Shown: in pieces, positions 8,073 through 17,234 of the stretch
Layout of the letters: the number at the start of each line of letters is the position of its first letter
How positions within the stretch are numbered: position 1 is the first letter of the stretch
Assembly: GCF_025938095.1 (NCBI RefSeq)
Contig: NZ_JAPCZF010000012.1
Span: 31,281-95,280 of the forward strand
Origin: Novosphingobium sp. JCM 18896
Lineage (GTDB): Bacteria; Pseudomonadota; Alphaproteobacteria; Sphingomonadales; Sphingomonadaceae
Reading direction: 5' to 3'
DNA: 64,000 bases
Translations under genes and position numbers: made by a program
Notes under the pieces: generated by a model
Seen by the model: only the letters and a program-made list of their open reading frames with translations
Database searches by the model: none
What the model was told of the DNA's origin: nothing

Positions 8073-9212
8073 TCAGCTTTCGATAGCTTTGCGGCTGACG
8101 ACCTCGAGACCGAAGCCCTCCAGCGCCGCGAGTTTCGCATCGCTTGAGGTCAACAATGTCATCGGGCCGACACCGAGATCGAGCAATATCTGAGCACCGA
8201 TACCATAGTCTCGCTCGCCGTGGCGATCGGAATAGGCCCGTCGTCCTCCAAGCACCCTGCGCGAAACGGACGCCGGATCCGGGTCGCGGATGAAAACTGC
8301 GACCCCCGGTCCGTCACCGGCCGCGATCGCTGCAAGCGCGCTCGAAACATAGTTGGGGCGAGCTGCCGACCAGCCCAGAAGGTCCGCGGTAATGTCGACC
8401 TGGTGCACCCGCACCAGCGTCTCCCGGTCTCTTTGCGGCACCCCCTTGACCAAGGCCAAGTGTTCTCCGCCGTCAATTATATTGCGGTACACGTGGATCG
8501 TCAGGTCCGGGCAATGAATGCTCTCGAAATCCGACGTCGCGACGCGCTCCACCAGACGTTCCGAACGCCGCCGGAACGCGATCAGGTCGGCAATCGTTCC
8601 CACCTTAAGCCCATGTCGATCGGCGAATTCGAGCAGTTCGGGCAGACGGCTCATCTCGCCGTCGTCGTTCATGATCTCGCAGATCACACCGGCGGGTGAA
8701 AGGCCTGCCAGCCGGGATATGTCTACAGCGGCCTCGGTGTGTCCAGCTCGCACCAGCACCCCACCCTCGCGCGCGACAAGCGGGAACACATGGCCCGGCG
8801 TCACTAGGTCCGCCGCGTCCTTGCTCTGATCGATCGCGACGCTGATCGTGCGGGCACGGTCATAAGCCGAGATGCCCGTCGTCACCCCTTCCCGTGCCTC
8901 GATCGAGACCGTGAATGCCGTGCCGTGACCGCACTGGTTGTTGGTCGACATCGGCGAAAGCGCGAGCTCTTCGGCACGGCCGGCGGTCAGCGCGAGACAG
9001 ATGAGGCCGCGCGCGTGCGTCGCCATGAAGTTGATCCGGCTCGGCGTGGCGAATTGCGCAGGGATGATGATATCGCCCTCGTTCTCGCGATCGGCTGCAT
9101 CGACGAGGATGTATGGTCGCCCTTCCCGCGCATCCTCGATGATCGCCTCGATCGGAGAGACCCCGGCGATGACGCGAGCCTCCTCGGATGGCGCTTGAAC
9201 CGCATTCATCAT
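8073..9212 (-). CDS. RibBA-like: DHBP synthase with degenerate GTP cyclohydrolase II domain
   Basis: A 379-residue protein. Residues about 15-210 are 3,4-dihydroxy-2-butanone-4-phosphate synthase (riboflavin pathway), with the acidic motif VDAADRENEGD, the block RINFMATHARGLICLALT and the late AGHTEAAVDISRLAGLSPAG. Residues 220-379 resemble GTP cyclohydrolase II (RDYGIGAQILLDLGV near the end), but the zinc-binding cysteine cluster of active GCHII is missing, so that half is probably inactive, as in many alphaproteobacterial RibBA proteins. The ATG overlaps the stop of the upstream ligase (ATGA). A riboflavin enzyme at the end of a catabolic operon suggests extra flavin supply for the nearby flavin-dependent oxygenase. 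Confidence 0.88.
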   Translation of the reverse strand: MMNAVQAPSEEARVIAGVSPIEAIIEDAREGRPYILVDAADRENEGDIIIPAQFATPSRINFMATHARGLICLALTAGRAEELALSPMSTNNQCGHGTAFTVSIEAREGVTTGISAYDRARTISVAIDQSKDAADLVTPGHVFPLVAREGGVLVRAGHTEAAVDISRLAGLSPAGVICEIMNDDGEMSRLPELLEFADRHGLKVGTIADLIAFRRRSERLVERVATSDFESIHCPDLTIHVYRNIIDGGEHLALVKGVPQRDRETLVRVHQVDITADLLGWSAARPNYVSSALAAIAAGDGPGVAVFIRDPDPASVSRRVLGGRRAYSDRHGERDYGIGAQILLDLGVGPMTLLTSSDAKLAALEGFGLEVVSRKAIES

Positions 9213-10774
9213 GCGATCCTGCGATCCCAGCCTTCCCAGTAAGGCTCGCGCATCTTCGCGCGTAGGACCTTCCCGGACGGATTGCGAATGAGATCGCTCG
9301 CAAACGAAACCGAACGCGGGCACTTGAAGCGCGCCAGCCGCTCCCTCGCAAAGGCGATGAGCGTCTCCTCGTCGATCGACCTTCCAGGAACCGGCACGAC
9401 CACCGCGTGGACCGCCTCGCCCCAACGCGCATCGGGAATCCCGAAGGCCACGGCTTCCCCGACCGCCTCGTGCTCGAGCAGAACCCGCTCGACCTCGGCC
9501 GGATAGATGTTCTCGCCGCCCGATACGACCATGTCATTCAGCCGGTCGGTCAGGTAGATGTAGCCATCTTCGACATGCCCCATGTCGCCCGAACGGTACC
9601 AGCCATCGGCTCTGAAAATCTCGGCTGTGGCTTCGGGACGTTGCCAGTAGCCGTTCGCGCGCTGCGGGGATTTGACCCAGATCTCACCTTTTTCTCCGGG
9701 AGCAACCTCGGCCATCGTCGCGGGATCGACGACGCGGATCTCGGTTCCTGGAACCGGGCGGCCAGCCGAGCGAAGCAAGTGCGGCCGCGCGCCATCGACA
9801 TGCTCGGCAGGTGTCAACAGGGTCAAACCGAAGCTCAGCTCTGTCGCACCGTACATGCCGTGAAAGACATTGCCCATCGTGGCGACGGCGTCCTTCAAGA
9901 CCTTTTCCGCGATCGTGGAGCCACCATAGTTTACCACCCGAAGCGATGAGAGGTCCGCTTGACGAACCGCCGGTCTGTCTAGCAGCATCTTGATCACCGC
10001 TGGCACGGTCATCAGGTGCGTGACGCCGGATCGTTCGATTTCGGCGATGACCTCGTCAGGATCGAAGTCGCTAAATGCTATGCAATGCGCGCCGTGCGAA
10101 AAACACTGCAATGACCAGTTCATGCCTCCGACATGGAAGAGCGGCAGTGCGTTGAGGTGTACCTCGTGAGGATCATCTCCGAACGCAGCTTCAGCCGTTC
10201 GTACGAACGAGAAAAGGGACGCGTTGCTCAGCAGAACGCCCTTGGGTCTGCCGGTGGTTCCCGACGTGTAGAGCTGCAGGGCGATTTCATCCGCGGCCGA
10301 GGCATAGTGGGTATCCTGATCGGGATATCCCGCAATCCAGTCCTGCAGGTTCTGATAGGGACTGTTGACGCCCTCCAGCGCAATGATCTGATCGACGCCG
10401 CCTAGCCTATTCGAAACCGAAGCGATGCCGGCGGCAAACTCATCGGCAACGAAAATAAGCCGGGCTTGCGAGTCCTCGATGATGAAGGCCATCTCATCAG
10501 GCGCGAGCCGCCAGTTGACCGCCACCATGACCGCGCCGACCTTGCGGGCTCCAAGAAGGAGAGCGAAGTATTCGGTGCAGTTCTTGGCGATCAGGGCGAT
10601 CCTGTCGCCGGGCGTTATGCCGGCCGCGAGAAGCGCGCCGGCGATCCGGTTCGAGCGGGTCTGCATCATCCCATAGGTCGTCGTCTCGCCGTCGAACGTC
10701 GTCATCGCCGCCGCCGGACGCTCGGCAGCGTGCACTCGCACGATAGCTTCTATCGTTTGCGGTCTGCTTGGCAT
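9209..10774 (-). CDS. Acyl-CoA ligase (FadD-like, AMP-forming)
   Basis: A 521-residue adenylate-forming ligase, complete in both domains. LQLYTSGTTGRPKGVLLS lies at residues 167-184, GMYGATELSFG in the middle, GWYRSGDMGHV near 400, and the C-terminal lysine region RNPSGKVLRAKMR at the end. It converts a carboxylic acid, ATP and CoA to an acyl-CoA. It lies between the Rieske oxygenase (12 bp upstream) and the RibBA-like gene (4-bp overlap), which places it in one operon with an SDR starting at 12738. It differs clearly from the ligase at 2.1-3.7 kb, so the pathway probably activates two acids or one acid at two stages. Confidence 0.9.
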   Translation of the reverse strand: MPSRPQTIEAIVRVHAAERPAAAMTTFDGETTTYGMMQTRSNRIAGALLAAGITPGDRIALIAKNCTEYFALLLGARKVGAVMVAVNWRLAPDEMAFIIEDSQARLIFVADEFAAGIASVSNRLGGVDQIIALEGVNSPYQNLQDWIAGYPDQDTHYASAADEIALQLYTSGTTGRPKGVLLSNASLFSFVRTAEAAFGDDPHEVHLNALPLFHVGGMNWSLQCFSHGAHCIAFSDFDPDEVIAEIERSGVTHLMTVPAVIKMLLDRPAVRQADLSSLRVVNYGGSTIAEKVLKDAVATMGNVFHGMYGATELSFGLTLLTPAEHVDGARPHLLRSAGRPVPGTEIRVVDPATMAEVAPGEKGEIWVKSPQRANGYWQRPEATAEIFRADGWYRSGDMGHVEDGYIYLTDRLNDMVVSGGENIYPAEVERVLLEHEAVGEAVAFGIPDARWGEAVHAVVVPVPGRSIDEETLIAFARERLARFKCPRSVSFASDLIRNPSGKVLRAKMREPYWEGWDRRIA

Positions 10775-10786
10775 CCTCTCTCGCCC

Positions 10787-11929
10787 TTATCGCGCCGCTT
10801 CGATCAGTTTATCGAGCTCGCTGTGAAAATGCTGCATCCCCGGCTCATTGGCTCCGAACAGTATCTGCATCCCTGGCACATGAGGAAGCGAGGCCTGAAC
10901 CTCCTTCGACATAGCCCAGTCCTCGGCCTCAACCGTCCCGAGCAGGATGCTCCAGTTGCGATCCCAGCGCTTCTCGAATTCGGCACCGATCATCTCGGGT
11001 TTGCAAAGGCTTTGCACTCGAACCTTGCACTTTCCCGGAACCTCGCCCGGATAAGACGTCCAGATCTCGAAATGATCGCCCTGCCAGATGAAGAAGCTGT
11101 TCGGGAACACCTGATAGTTGATCGCAATATTGCGGAGGAACTCGGAATCCTCGAACGCGCCGTCCTTGATGGACGTAAACGACTTGCGAATGCCAACCAG
11201 CCGGCTGTGCGGCCCGATGATCTCGAACGGCGAGTGGCGGCCGAAGAACCAGGGTGCGATCGTCGTCGTATGCAATTTGGGAATGTGGTAGACTTCCAGA
11301 AAACCGTCCAGCACGAATTTCCAGTTGATGTCGACATCGATCACCGCATCGCGCTCAAGCACGAAGTTGGTCATGGGAAAACTCTCGAACTCTGTATCGA
11401 GCGGACCGAGAAAGGCAGCGACGTCGATCTCCGCTCCGGGGGTACCCACAAGCCAGATCAGCCCGTGCCGTTCCTCGACCGGCAGCTCGATCAGATCGCT
11501 CTGCTCGGAAGAGATGTTCGGAAATCCTTCGCGCATCAGGCCCGCCAGCTTACCGTCGGGCGAGTAGGTCCAGGCATGATAGGGACAGGTGAAGAGCTTT
11601 GCCTTGCCTTTCCCCGGTTCGCAGAGCCGGGCAGCACGGTGCCTGCAGATGTTGAGGAATGCCTTCAGGCTGCCGTCGGCTTGGCGCACGACGAGAATGG
11701 GTACGCCGGTGTCGTTGTGCGCAATATAGCTGTTGGGCTCGGCAAGGCTCGATGAATGTCCCACGATCTGGGGCAAAGTGCGAAGCAGGTCCTTCTCTCG
11801 CGCAAGGTACTCCGGATCAATATAGCTCGACCCGAGATGCGGCATTTCGCTTGCGGCAAGGCAGGTCGTGTTGGTGTTGATATACCCGCTGATCTCGTCG
11901 AACAGCTTGCGTTGCAGGTCGATTTGCAT
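10787..11929 (-). CDS. Rieske non-haem iron oxygenase, alpha subunit
   Basis: About 380 residues. The Rieske [2Fe-2S] ligands are Cys95, His97, Cys115 and His118 (NICRHRAARL and TCPYHAWTYS). The mononuclear iron site is seen in LDGFLEVYHIPKLHTTT, with His215 and His220. Such proteins add O2 to rings or carry out hydroxylation and demethylation using electrons from a reductase or ferredoxin. The start MQIDLQRKLF at 11929 is preferred to an upstream extension that reads into the SDR end. No beta subunit lies next to it, so it is probably a homomeric alpha type. Electron donors could be the Rieske ferredoxin at 36.9-37.2 kb or another carrier; this is not shown. Confidence 0.9.
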   Translation of the reverse strand: MQIDLQRKLFDEISGYINTNTTCLAASEMPHLGSSYIDPEYLAREKDLLRTLPQIVGHSSSLAEPNSYIAHNDTGVPILVVRQADGSLKAFLNICRHRAARLCEPGKGKAKLFTCPYHAWTYSPDGKLAGLMREGFPNISSEQSDLIELPVEERHGLIWLVGTPGAEIDVAAFLGPLDTEFESFPMTNFVLERDAVIDVDINWKFVLDGFLEVYHIPKLHTTTIAPWFFGRHSPFEIIGPHSRLVGIRKSFTSIKDGAFEDSEFLRNIAINYQVFPNSFFIWQGDHFEIWTSYPGEVPGKCKVRVQSLCKPEMIGAEFEKRWDRNWSILLGTVEAEDWAMSKEVQASLPHVPGMQILFGANEPGMQHFHSELDKLIEAAR

Positions 11930-11940
11930 CTTGGCGTTCC

Positions 11941-12738
11941 TCAGGCTGCAACGCGCAGGAAACTCCGCATTCCGCGGATCCAGCGGTCGACGTCCGACCA
12001 CTTGCGCTGCGTGTTCTTGATGGTGTCGGCATGGGGCGTGATGAGAAATGCATCCGCCTTCACGCCATCTATAATGGCACGCGCAACATCGACCGGCGTC
12101 ATGACTACGCTGCTTTCAGCGACCCTGCGGACCCCTTCGTTGCCGACTTCAAGCGAAGCCGCCAGCATGTCCGTTCGCACGGCGCCCGGGCAGACCACAC
12201 TGACACCGATGCCCTGGTCCCCATAGGTGATGGCCATCCACTCAGCCAAACCTACGGCCGCATGCTTGGTCGCGGTGTAGGCGGCAGCGCCAGGGGCGGT
12301 AAGAACGCCAGCAGCGGATGCGACATTGACGAAGTGGCCGCTGCCTCGCGCTATCATTCCGGGCATAACCGCCCGCGCAATGCGAACGTGGGCCATGACG
12401 TTGACGTTCCAGGTTAGCCCCCAGGCTTCGTCGGTCACCTCGACGCCGCCATCGGTCATCAGGCCGGCGTTGGAACAAACGATGTCTACCTGCCCGAAAG
12501 TACGCTCGGCATAATGCGCAAGGTCGGCGACGGCTGCTGCGTCTGCGATGTCGGCGGGCATTGCCACAACCTTGGTTGAGGCCTTCCCATGGATGTCCGC
12601 CACAGCCTGCGCAGCGCCGGCATCCCGGTCCGAAACGACGACCGCACGCCCGCCTTCCTCGACGATCAGGTCGACGAGCGCCGCCCCGATTCCCCTGGCG
12701 CCGCCGGTCACGATGACGACCTTGTCCTTCCAATCCAT
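11941..12738 (-). CDS. Short-chain dehydrogenase/reductase
   Basis: A 265-residue classical SDR with the cofactor motif TGGARGIG at residues 11-18, NAG at 91-93 and the catalytic Tyr155 and Lys159 (YTATK), with serines at 142-144 in the catalytic strand. It oxidises or reduces an alcohol/ketone with NAD(P). It is the first gene of the SDR-Rieske-ligase-RibBA operon. Operator copy D is centred 62 bp upstream of its ATG, in the 79-bp gap behind the MFS gene, which argues for its own promoter rather than only read-through. Confidence 0.9.
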   Translation of the reverse strand: MDWKDKVVIVTGGARGIGAALVDLIVEEGGRAVVVSDRDAGAAQAVADIHGKASTKVVAMPADIADAAAVADLAHYAERTFGQVDIVCSNAGLMTDGGVEVTDEAWGLTWNVNVMAHVRIARAVMPGMIARGSGHFVNVASAAGVLTAPGAAAYTATKHAAVGLAEWMAITYGDQGIGVSVVCPGAVRTDMLAASLEVGNEGVRRVAESSVVMTPVDVARAIIDGVKADAFLITPHADTIKNTQRKWSDVDRWIRGMRSFLRVAA

Positions 12739-12791
12739 GCCGAATCCGATCCTGAGCTGTCCCTACTCGTTTGGGCGATGAAGTTGCGTCA

Positions 12792-12809
12792 GTCAACATA
12801 TATGTTGAC
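12792..12809. promoter_or_regulatory. Operator copy D (perfect 18-bp palindrome)
   Basis: GTCAACATATATGTTGAC, a perfect palindrome, between the MFS stop (12818) and the SDR start (12738). It is the most symmetrical of the seven copies. Confidence 0.83.
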
Positions 12810-12817
12810 GGTTAATC

Positions 12818-14020
12818 TCAGTCGAACTGCAATCGTCGCAGATGCGGGCCGAGCGAACAGATGAGGCCGATGGAGAGCGTCAGCAGCGCGATGCAGATCG
12901 CGAAAGCCGGTCCATAAGTTCCCCATGAATCGCGAACCCACCCGATGAAGAATGGACTGAGACCGTAGCCGACGGTGAAGAGTGAAAAGAGCCAACCGAA
13001 CAGAACCCCGTAATGGGCCTTGCCGAACAGCCTTGCTGTCATGAACGCGATCATGTCCGTTTCGGCGCCAATCGCGAAGCCGACGAGAAGCAATGCGGGG
13101 GCGGCATGTTCGGCACCGCCCACCCAAAGCACCCCCACCCCGACGACCGCGCATGTCAGGGCGGCGATGGACACGGCGACCGTATCAAAGCAGTCCAACA
13201 GCGCTCCCATCGCGACACGGCCAATCATGCTTGCAAGTCCTGCCAGCGACGCCATGGAGGCCGCGGTAATGGGGTCCAAGCCATCGTCGCGCAGGAAGGG
13301 CACCGAGTGAATGACAACCCCAGAGACGGCAGAGGCCATCGCTAAGCTGATCGCGCTCATCACCCAGAAGCGTGGCAGTCGGGCGGCCTGCCTCATCGTG
13401 TAGCCGCCGGCCCCAGAATCGACCTGCGCATCACCTTTATCCTCACTCACACCGTCGCGCAGCCAGATCCAGGCTATCGGTGCCGTCGCGATGGCGAGCG
13501 AGCCTATGGTCAGGTAGGCGGCTCGCCAGCCAGCCGCGGCCGTCACTTCTGAGACCACCCGAGGGACCCAGAAGGCGCCGAGGCCCGAGCCTGTCGCCAC
13601 GATCCCGAGCGCGAGGCCGCGAGATGTCCTGAACGCGCTGATGACGGGCCGTACCAGTACAACCGGGGTGGAGCCCTGGCCCATCATGGCCACGAGGAAC
13701 GAAAACAACCAAAAGGACCCGATCCCGCCGAGCAACGGCAGGATGATCATTATCGCAGCGCCGTACGCCGCATAACTAGCTGCTGCGACGCGGTGCGCTC
13801 CGAACCGGTCCGACAACTGCCCGACCACCGTACCGAACAGAAGACTGGCCGTGCTCATTATGGTCGCGCCAAAGGATATTTCGCTTCGGCTCCAGCCGAA
13901 TTCGCTTTGAAGAGAGGGTATGAACGCGCCGATGCCATAGAACATCGTCGCTCCCATACCGACCGCGAAACAGATGATCGAAGCGAGCAACATCGGCACG
14001 CGTCCGCGAAATTCGCTCAT
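12818..14020 (-). CDS. MFS transporter
   Basis: A 400-residue inner-membrane permease with about twelve hydrophobic segments. The cytoplasmic loop signature GQLSDRFGAHRV lies between helices 2 and 3, and a conserved C-terminal-half segment reads HYGVLFGWLFSLFTVGYGLS. The sequence resembles MFS carriers of the monocarboxylate/OFA type. It is divergent from the molybdopterin enzyme operon across a 347-bp gap containing operator copy E and is followed by the SDR operon. It probably imports the pathway's acidic substrate or a breakdown product; the direction and substrate are not shown. Confidence 0.86.
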   Translation of the reverse strand: MSEFRGRVPMLLASIICFAVGMGATMFYGIGAFIPSLQSEFGWSRSEISFGATIMSTASLLFGTVVGQLSDRFGAHRVAAASYAAYGAAIMIILPLLGGIGSFWLFSFLVAMMGQGSTPVVLVRPVISAFRTSRGLALGIVATGSGLGAFWVPRVVSEVTAAAGWRAAYLTIGSLAIATAPIAWIWLRDGVSEDKGDAQVDSGAGGYTMRQAARLPRFWVMSAISLAMASAVSGVVIHSVPFLRDDGLDPITAASMASLAGLASMIGRVAMGALLDCFDTVAVSIAALTCAVVGVGVLWVGGAEHAAPALLLVGFAIGAETDMIAFMTARLFGKAHYGVLFGWLFSLFTVGYGLSPFFIGWVRDSWGTYGPAFAICIALLTLSIGLICSLGPHLRRLQFD

Positions 14021-14367
14021 CGGCAGGTCATCGCTGCAGATTCCCGTTCACCCGGCAACCTTGCCGTGGTCATTTCCCTCGAATGGAAATCCCTTCGGTT
14101 AGCCTGCGCAGCGCCTGGCCCACTGTCCCCTGGTCCTGTCTTGAGCGCGGATCGCAGCGCCCCTCGTTCCGACGGCAATGTCGCGACGGCAGCCATCCTG
14201 TTCTCCCGGTTTCACCAAGCGCGCAGCGCAATAGCTGCCGCAAGAAGCTCAAGGTATCACAGGATTTTTTGCTTTCAACATATGTGTTGACTCTTCCCGT
14301 TGCTGCTTCCACCTTTTTACCTCTCCGCGGCATTCACGACCGCATCGAAATCCGCATGGAGGCGAGG
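14021..14367. other. Divergent intergenic region, no gene
   Basis: A 347-bp control region between the MFS gene and the molybdopterin enzyme operon. It holds operator copy E. Apparent open frames here have no start context or family resemblance. Confidence 0.75.
14274..14291. promoter_or_regulatory. Operator copy E (18-bp palindrome)
   Basis: TTCAACATATGTGTTGAC, centred 86 bp upstream of the molybdopterin enzyme start and 262 bp from the MFS start. The first base differs from the consensus G. Confidence 0.8.
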
Positions 14368-16668
14368 ATGACCAACACATCTGGCGGTACTGTCCGAAAG
14401 CCAAAGTCACCGCCCCCTGAGGCGGATCGCGTGGTTCGCACGGTCTGCTCCCCGAACTGCATGGGCACCTGCGGTGTCAACGCGCACGTCCGCAACGACC
14501 GGATCATCAAGCTCGAGCCAGCATCCTTTCCCGATCCCGGTTTCGAACGGATATGCCTGCGTGGGATCGCGATGGCGACAGAGCGGCTACATCATCCCGA
14601 TCGCATTTCGCATCCTTTGATCCGCGCCGGCGAACGCGGTGCAAACGTATGGCGCCAGGTAAGTTGGGACGAGGCCTACGACTACATCCTGAACCGTCAG
14701 CAAGCCATTGCCGAGCGCCATGGCTGGAGGTCCAACGCCTGGGTCAGCATGACCGGAAACTATGCATTCCGTGCGTCCACTTCTGCTCGCCGCATGGCCA
14801 ATGTCGTGGGTGGCACCTATTTCTCGAAGCTGGGCCTGACGGCGGACTCGGCCGCCTATATGGGCATGCGTGCGATCTTCGGGGTCGACTACGCTAGCAA
14901 TGACATCTCCGAGGTGGGTCAGGCCAAGTTCTTGCTGAGCGTCGGCAAGAATGTTGTCGATACCGGTCACAGCGAGATGCACTTCCTGTTCGATGCGATG
15001 GAACGCGGCCTGAAGTTCACGATGGTGGATCCCCGTTTCTCGCGTTCTGCGGCCAAGGCGGACGAATGGCTGGCACCCCACCCCGGCACCGACGTCGCGC
15101 TTGCTCTCGGGATGATCCATGTCGTCGTCAGCGAGGGTCTTATCGACGAGGCCTATGTTGTTACGCACACGAATGCCCCGTTCCTCGTTCGAGAGGCCGA
15201 TGGCGCCTGTCTGCGTGATGAGAACGGGGAATACCTCGTCTGGGACCTTGCCGCCGCCGCGCCTGTCCCGGCGGGCGCGGCGATCTCACCCGCCCTGCGC
15301 GGAAGCTGGACGGTTTCGCAGCGCGGCGAAGAGATCGATTGCGTCACCGCCTTTTCGCTGAGCTGGCGCGAATGGGAGGCTTTCACGCCGCAACACGCCG
15401 CATCGATCTGCGGCGTGCCGCCGGAGCAGATTGCCAGCGTCGCCCGCGAATATGCAACGACCGAACCGGCCTGGCTCTGGGTGGGATACGGCCCGCAGCG
15501 CTATGCCCAAGGCCACACAGTAGTGCGCGCCTGGGCGACGCTCGCATCGCTTTGCGGAAATATCGGCAAGCCGCATGCCGGCATGAATACCAATGACGGC
15601 CCGCTCATGCTGCTGTTGTTCTCCCCGACGGCCGAGTGGGTTACGCCTCAGGGCCGGGTCGGCCACTCTCTTCCCGGGACCCGGATGGTCGAGGCCATAG
15701 CGAGCGGCGAGCCATATCCGGTTAAGTCCCTCTGGATGTCGGCCTACAACTTCGGGACTCAGAGCCCGCTGCTGAAACGTTTCGTTCGGGAAGCCTTGCC
15801 GAACCTCGACCTCTTCGTGGTGAGCGAGCAAGTGATGACCGATGCGGCAGTCTATGCCGACGTCGTCCTTCCCTGCGTGTCCTATTACGAGGATGACTGG
15901 GACGTCGTCGGCAATATTGAGAACTGGTACGTTCAGCTACGCCGCCGCGCAGTGCCCCCGGTCGGCGAGAGCCGAAATGACGTCGATATATTCGGCGGCG
16001 TCTGCGATCGCCTTCAACTCGGACACATATGGAACGTTGATCCCGAGCAGAGTTGCCGCGACTACCTGTCGAACCACACCGACCCGCGCATCCGCGCGGT
16101 GGATTTCGAGGCACTCAAGCGTGATGGTGTCGCACGTGTGCCAGTGGATAGACCCTACACCCCGTTTCGCGACCAGAAGTTCGCGACACCTTCGGGACGG
16201 ATCGAACTGTATCAGGAGCAGTTCGCCGATCTGGACGAAGCCGTGCTGAAGGCGAAGCCACAGGCGGAGAGCGGACAGCGCGATCGGTTTCCGTTTCACC
16301 TCATCACGTACAAGCATACCCATTCCACCCATAGTCAGCACACTATTCTGCCGATGATTGCGGAAGTTCTCCCCGAGCCGCGCCTGGAAATCGCCCCTAC
16401 CGATGCGGCGCGCCGCAACATTGCCGACGGAGATGTCGTGCGCGTCTTCAACGACCGCGGCCACTTCGTCGTGAAAGCGAATGTCTCCAACGGCGTCCCA
16501 CCTGGCACCCTGGCGATGCCGCAAGGCTGGTGGAAGCGGCATTTCGCATCGGGGCACCCTTCGGATCTCGGCCATATCCCGGAAAGCCCGGTTCAAACCC
16601 GCATAGCCGAGACCAACTACTCGGTTTGGGATTTCATGTGTGACGTCGAGAAGGAAGAACAGCCATGA
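14368..16668 (+). CDS. Molybdopterin oxidoreductase (DMSO reductase family), cytoplasmic
   Basis: About 766 residues. An N-terminal [4Fe-4S] site is seen at Cys27, Cys31, Cys35 and Cys63 (VCSPNCMGTCGVNAH, then RICLRG). The molybdopterin-binding core follows (NYAFRASTSARRMANVVGG, TMVDPRFSRSAAKADEW), and a C-terminal dinucleotide-binding domain closes the protein (FHLITYKHTHSTHSQHT onward). No twin-arginine signal precedes the cluster, so it should be cytoplasmic, unlike DmsA. The start at 14368 has GGAGG five bases upstream. Its stop overlaps the ferredoxin start (ATGA). The Mo ligand residue and the substrate cannot be assigned. Operator copy E lies upstream. Confidence 0.87.
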   Translation: MTNTSGGTVRKPKSPPPEADRVVRTVCSPNCMGTCGVNAHVRNDRIIKLEPASFPDPGFERICLRGIAMATERLHHPDRISHPLIRAGERGANVWRQVSWDEAYDYILNRQQAIAERHGWRSNAWVSMTGNYAFRASTSARRMANVVGGTYFSKLGLTADSAAYMGMRAIFGVDYASNDISEVGQAKFLLSVGKNVVDTGHSEMHFLFDAMERGLKFTMVDPRFSRSAAKADEWLAPHPGTDVALALGMIHVVVSEGLIDEAYVVTHTNAPFLVREADGACLRDENGEYLVWDLAAAAPVPAGAAISPALRGSWTVSQRGEEIDCVTAFSLSWREWEAFTPQHAASICGVPPEQIASVAREYATTEPAWLWVGYGPQRYAQGHTVVRAWATLASLCGNIGKPHAGMNTNDGPLMLLLFSPTAEWVTPQGRVGHSLPGTRMVEAIASGEPYPVKSLWMSAYNFGTQSPLLKRFVREALPNLDLFVVSEQVMTDAAVYADVVLPCVSYYEDDWDVVGNIENWYVQLRRRAVPPVGESRNDVDIFGGVCDRLQLGHIWNVDPEQSCRDYLSNHTDPRIRAVDFEALKRDGVARVPVDRPYTPFRDQKFATPSGRIELYQEQFADLDEAVLKAKPQAESGQRDRFPFHLITYKHTHSTHSQHTILPMIAEVLPEPRLEIAPTDAARRNIADGDVVRVFNDRGHFVVKANVSNGVPPGTLAMPQGWWKRHFASGHPSDLGHIPESPVQTRIAETNYSVWDFMCDVEKEEQP

Positions 16669-17234
16669 GCGAGCGGATGGCTTTCGTCATAGACCTGAAG
16701 CGCTGCATCGGCTGCGACACTTGCGTCATCGGCTGCAAAGTGGAAAATGCGGTGCCATCGGGCGAGGCAAGAATTGCTGTCTACGACAGTGGTCGGCGCC
16801 CCCTGTTCGAAAAGCCCGAGGGCCAGTTTCCTGCGCTGTCCCAGTACTGGCTTCCGACAATGTGCCACCATTGCGAGGATGCGCCATGCGTCAAGGTCTG
16901 CCCCACCACGACGCTCTGGAAGCGCGAGGATGGCGTGGTGATGCTCGACGTCGACAAATGCGTAGGGTGCCAGCGATGCGATGAGGCCTGCCCCTACGAC
17001 GCCATCTCGTTCGATGCCGACGTCGGGACCGCGGACAAATGCACGATGTGCGTCCACCGGATCGACGCGGGGGAGAAACCTAGTTGCGCACTCGTCTGCC
17101 CAACCCGAGCGATCCATCAGGGCGATATCAACGATCCTGGGAGCAAGGTATCCGAACTGCTGCGAACCCGAGATCACAAGGTCCTCGCCGAGAGCAGCGG
17201 TGCGGCCCCCCAGATCTATTATCTCGAACCATGA
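16665..17234 (+). CDS. 4Fe-4S ferredoxin, DmsB/NrfC-like electron transfer subunit
   Basis: A 189-residue protein with four cysteine groups for [4Fe-4S] clusters: Cys14/17/20/24 (CIGCDTCVIGC), MCHHCEDAPCVKVCP, KCVGCQRCDEACP and KCTMCVHRI with a following CALVCP. This is the usual pattern of the iron-sulphur subunit of DMSO-reductase-type enzymes. It overlaps the molybdopterin subunit by 4 bp and the reductase by 4 bp (ATGA both times). No membrane anchor subunit (DmsC/NrfD) follows. It should carry electrons between the Mo subunit and the FAD reductase encoded next. Confidence 0.9.
   Translation: MSERMAFVIDLKRCIGCDTCVIGCKVENAVPSGEARIAVYDSGRRPLFEKPEGQFPALSQYWLPTMCHHCEDAPCVKVCPTTTLWKREDGVVMLDVDKCVGCQRCDEACPYDAISFDADVGTADKCTMCVHRIDAGEKPSCALVCPTRAIHQGDINDPGSKVSELLRTRDHKVLAESSGAAPQIYYLEP

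Noticed and set aside
10466..11755. 429-codon plus-strand frame opposite the ligase and Rieske oxygenase
   Set aside because: Antisense to two clear genes; no domain resemblance.
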